Below, one piece after another: positions 17,811 through 19,779 of a stretch of 19,779 nt of DNA. The position numbers were made by a program, and so were the translations under genes. Source of the stretch: Methylococcaceae bacterium. GTDB taxonomy: Bacteria > Pseudomonadota > Gammaproteobacteria > Methylococcales > Methylomonadaceae. The stretch covers positions 1 to 19,779 of the forward strand of contig CANNLO010000056.1 of assembly GCA_947505055.1 (NCBI GenBank), written 5' to 3'. Under the pieces are notes generated by a model. That model saw only the letters and a program-made list of their open reading frames with translations. It was not told the DNA's origin and made no database searches. How positions within the stretch are numbered: position 1 is the stretch's first letter; each line of letters opens with the position of its first letter.

Positions 17811-18188
17811 TTATTGAACGGGTTTCCGGGCTGCTTCGCCAAACATCATGCCTTGCAGAACATTGCGGGTGGTTTGCATGCGCATCTGTTTTAAATGGCG
17901 GTCAGCAATCGTACCGGGCACTTTTTCAGCTAGATAAATTTCACGCATTTGTCCCAGTACCGACTCACATTGTTTCATAATGCTCTCGGTAGCCTTACGG
18001 CTTTCCAGGTTCTGATAAGTGGGTTTTTGCATTTCAGTCCCAACACACTTTTTATATAGATATTGGTTTTCCTGAATTTTCTTTATGGTGCCGTCTGAAA
18101 TCGTCGTGTTAGTCCATTCGTTTTTGGCATCGGCGGCAAAAGCAGTTACCGAAGACAATAGTAGAGTTAAGAAAAGAATCTTTTTCAT
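17811..18188 (-). CDS. Small secreted protein of unknown function (125 aa)
   Basis: A clear signal peptide (MKKILFLTLLLSSVTAFA, cleavage near residue 18-19) leads a ~107-residue mature protein. It has two cysteines, Cys48 and Cys74, which could form a disulfide, and many charged, helix-favouring residues. GGGA-like bases (ACGGGA) precede the ATG. It is the first gene of a probable unit with the DUF2760 protein and the Hsp70-like ATPase, although it should act in the periplasm. I do not recognise the family. Confidence 0.75.
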   Translation of the reverse strand: MKKILFLTLLLSSVTAFAADAKNEWTNTTISDGTIKKIQENQYLYKKCVGTEMQKPTYQNLESRKATESIMKQCESVLGQMREIYLAEKVPGTIADRHLKQMRMQTTRNVLQGMMFGEAARKPVQ

Positions 18189-18401
18189 GGTATATCCCGT
18201 TATTATTAATAAAGTCTTGAGCGTTTAATTTTACGCGAACTGGTCGAAAATAAATAACATTTGTCATAGGGCATAACACTTAAAAAATATTTGCCGACAA
18301 AATCACGGCTCTGCGCGTATATTGAGTAAACTGTTTACAGTCTATTTTCAGCTCCAGTTATTGTCAACAATATTGAAACAATCTATTGTTTTCAAGCTAT
18401 A
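18189..18401. other. AT-rich intergenic stretch upstream of the secreted-protein gene
   Basis: This stretch must contain the minus-strand promoter for the secreted protein-DUF2760-Hsp70 unit, but I see no convincing -35/-10 pair. No protein-coding frame is credible. The right end holds the dyad at 18376-18391. Confidence 0.4.
18376..18391. promoter_or_regulatory. Dyad symmetric site next to the small-RNA promoter (possible operator)
   Basis: AAACAAT-CT-ATTGTTT is a perfect 7-bp dyad with a 2-nt centre, directly preceded by the palindrome CAATATTG (18368-18375). It ends 10 nt before the -35 element of the plus-strand promoter, a usual place for an activator or repressor. AT-rich palindromes also arise by chance. 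Confidence 0.3.
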
Positions 18402-18430
18402 TTGTAAGCTTATAGCTACATGCGTATAAT
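18402..18430 (+). promoter_or_regulatory. Strong sigma70-like promoter on the plus strand
   Basis: TTGTAA (18402-18407) is followed at exactly 17 nt by a perfect TATAAT (18425-18430). Transcription would start near 18437. No plus-strand protein gene lies downstream within the window, which points to an RNA gene. Confidence 0.55.
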
Positions 18431-18436
18431 TTAAAT

Positions 18437-18649
18437 TGTCGGAGAGAAGTTAACTTTTAAAAGCCAAGCTTTTATAACTCTTCATCAGTTTTTTGCATTG
18501 TTGTCTATTTGTCAACCTTGCCTTGAGATCAGCGCATAAGCCGATCTCCACCAGTTTCATGTACCTCCTCGTAGTGTGAAAGTTCAGAGCTTATCCAGTG
18601 TCTGTAAACCTTTACCTCCCTTTGCCTTTGGCACTGGGAGGTTTTTTTT
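18437..18649 (+). ncRNA. Candidate small RNA of ~210 nt
   Basis: This non-coding stretch is bounded by a sigma70-like promoter and a Rho-independent terminator on the same strand. AAAAGC/GCTTTT near the 5' end can form a stem-loop. A hairpin with TTTCA (18555-18559), TAC (18562-18564), GTA (18571-18573) and TGAAA (18577-18581) shows the loop CUCCUC. Two G-U pairs in it fit better if the plus strand is the RNA. GAGATC (18525-18530) and GATCTC (18543-18548) could form another hairpin, exclusive with an ATAAGC/GCTTAT pairing (18536-18541 with 18589-18594). The unpaired CUCCUC could bind Shine-Dalgarno sequences. I do not recognise a known family such as 6S or Csr RNAs. Confidence 0.5.
18614..18649 (+). 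terminator. Rho-independent terminator of the candidate small RNA
   Basis: ACCTCCC (18614-18620) pairs with GGGAGGT (18636-18642), and TGCC (18623-18626) with GGCA (18630-18633) around a TTT loop. Eight T follow immediately (18642-18649). On the minus strand no T-run follows the hairpin, so it is directional and does not obviously serve dusA, whose stop lies 11 nt beyond it. Confidence 0.8.
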
Positions 18650-18659
18650 GCCTTAAAAC

Positions 18660-19682
18660 TCAGCTTTCTTGGTGATGTGTTTTCGCCACTGCTTCGGCAA
18701 GTACCTTAATGTCTGCTCCAGGTTTACAAACATTCTCACTGAGATGCCTGCGCCAACCCCGGGCTCCGGGCTCGCCATGAAAAAGACCTAATATATGCCG
18801 TGAGATGCTGTTTAATCGAACACCTTCAGCCAGTTGTTGTTCAATATAAGGGATTAGCAATCGAAGAATCTGGTTGCGAACTTTGGGTTCTTTAACATCA
18901 TTATAAAACCGCCTGTCCACTTCCGCCAAGAGATAAGGATTATGATAAGCTTCTCTGCCTACCATGACTCCATCAACATGGTTCAAAATTTCTTCTGCCT
19001 GCTCCAAAGTAGTGATACCGCCATTCAGAATGATTTCCAACTGTGGAAAATCCTGTTTTAGTTGATAAACGACCTCGTAACGCAAGGGCGGAACATCTCG
19101 ATTTTGTTTGGGCGACAAACCGCTTAGCCAAGCTTTTCGGGCGTGAACAATAAACGTTTCGCAACCGGCATCGGCAATCGTCTTTACAAAGTTCACCAAT
19201 TCTTCATAGGAATCAAGGTTATCGATACCGATTCTTGATTTGACAGTGACCGGAATTGAAACTGACTGTTTCATGGCTGCAACGCATTCAGCCACCAGCA
19301 AGGGTTCCGCCATCAGGCAGGCACCAAAACGACCATTTTGAACCCGGTCACTGGGGCAACCAACATTCAGATTCACTTCATCATAGCCATAATCTTCGAC
19401 CAACTTTGCGCAGTAGGCCAACTCCCGTGGATTGCTGCCCCCTAATTGGAAGGCAATTGGATTTTCAGCGGCATTAAATTGTAAGAATCGGTGATGGTCG
19501 GCATGTATCAAGGCGCCTGTGGTTACCATTTCGGTATATAGATAAGCGTGATCAGAAATTAATCGATGAAAATAACGGCAATGTCGATCAGTCCAATCCA
19601 GCATTGGGGCCACGCAAAACCGATGAGCCTTGAATTTACTGGGCAAAAGCGCGTACCCATTGGGTTCTAACAATTTTAACAT
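18660..19682 (-). CDS. dusA: tRNA-dihydrouridine(20/20a) synthase DusA
   Basis: DusA reduces uridines 20 and 20a in the D-loop of tRNAs using FMN and NADPH. It has 340 residues. The TIM-barrel motifs are intact: [21 protein letters not shown] (20-40), [31 protein letters not shown] with the catalytic Cys109, [29 protein letters not shown] and ILNGGITT, then [14 protein letters not shown] for FMN phosphate binding. [12 protein letters not shown] and the HARKAWL-GLSPK segment place it in the DusA subgroup. The ATG at 19682-19680 has only a weak ribosome-binding site. No neighbour appears co-transcribed. Confidence 0.97.
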   Translation of the reverse strand: MLKLLEPNGYALLPSKFKAHRFCVAPMLDWTDRHCRYFHRLISDHAYLYTEMVTTGALIHADHHRFLQFNAAENPIAFQLGGSNPRELAYCAKLVEDYGYDEVNLNVGCPSDRVQNGRFGACLMAEPLLVAECVAAMKQSVSIPVTVKSRIGIDNLDSYEELVNFVKTIADAGCETFIVHARKAWLSGLSPKQNRDVPPLRYEVVYQLKQDFPQLEIILNGGITTLEQAEEILNHVDGVMVGREAYHNPYLLAEVDRRFYNDVKEPKVRNQILRLLIPYIEQQLAEGVRLNSISRHILGLFHGEPGARGWRRHLSENVCKPGADIKVLAEAVAKTHHQES

Positions 19683-19733
19683 TGATTATTTTTGTACATT
19701 TTTAGGTTATTTTTAGACATTTTACAATATTAG

Positions 19734-19770
19734 ATGCACAATAAATGCACAAAAATTAAAATTTGTGCAT
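19734..19770. repeat. Three TTGTGCAT elements upstream of dusA, two of them palindromic
   Basis: ATGCACAA occurs at 19734-19741 and 19745-19752, exactly 11 nt apart (one helical turn). TTGTGCAT lies in inverse orientation at 19763-19770. The second and third copies form a longer perfect inverted repeat, AAATGCACAAA (19743-19753) and TTTGTGCATTT (19762-19772), around an 8-nt AT-only loop. The positions, 52 to 90 nt upstream of the dusA start, suit an operator. The inverted repeat followed by T could also be a weak terminator of a gene to the right. Confidence 0.45.
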
Positions 19771-19779
19771 TTTTATGGC

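Noticed and set aside
18450..18560. Minus-strand 36-codon ORF (MKLVEIGLCADL...) with GAGGAGG before its ATG
   Set aside because: The purine run is very close to the ATG (3 nt after GGAGG). I recognise no relative, and the same bases are better explained by the CUCCUC-loop hairpin of a plus-strand RNA with promoter and terminator. It remains a minor alternative.
18437..18649. 6S RNA as identity of the candidate small RNA
   Set aside because: The 5' and 3' ends do not pair into the long closing stem of 6S RNA, and the gene context is wrong.

Overview
The window reads as a chromosomal segment of a gammaproteobacterium. The blocks proA-nadD-rsfS, ubiX and dusA are all gammaproteobacterial in type. 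From the protein style and moderate G+C I lean towards a Methylococcales-type methanotroph, but that is an inference without any database search. I see no rRNA, tRNA, CRISPR array or intact mobile element.

Left edge (1-1425): the N-terminal part of a secreted, His/Gly/Ser-rich protein runs off the left end on the minus strand. It is followed by a wrecked 3' end of a type III glutamine synthetase gene, carrying one nonsense codon and one frameshift. That remnant still has a terminator-like hairpin behind it. The remainder is AT-rich spacer with one imperfect inverted repeat.

Centre (1426-11391, plus strand): this is the most unusual part. Three genes appear to form an operon. The first encodes a giant cytoplasmic protein of about 2475 residues that I do not recognise over most of its length, ending in what looks like an ATP-grasp module. 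The second, overlapping by 17 nt, encodes a 501-residue protein whose second half is also ATP-grasp-like. The third is a GHMP kinase very close in motif pattern to plant glucuronokinase. Two ATP-grasp-type ligase modules plus a sugar-1-kinase suggest an undescribed biosynthetic or modification pathway, possibly acting on a uronic acid or another sugar. The giant also carries a ten-residue stretch nearly identical to the catalytic-cysteine motif of UDP-glucose dehydrogenase.

Right half (11415-19682, minus strand): housekeeping genes face the operon. proA, nadD and rsfS are tightly packed behind a sigma70-like promoter. A DUF2062 membrane protein gene and ubiX follow separately. Next is a three-gene unit: a small secreted protein, a DUF2760 membrane-anchored protein and an Hsp70-like ATPase that lacks a C-terminal lid. 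dusA lies at the right end, with three TTGTGCAT elements upstream.

The 470-nt gap between dusA and the secreted-protein gene holds a strong sigma70-like promoter and a strong Rho-independent terminator, both on the plus strand and about 210 nt apart. No plausible plus-strand ORF lies between them, so this is a good candidate for a small RNA. Its predicted hairpin presents a CUCCUC (anti-Shine-Dalgarno) loop.
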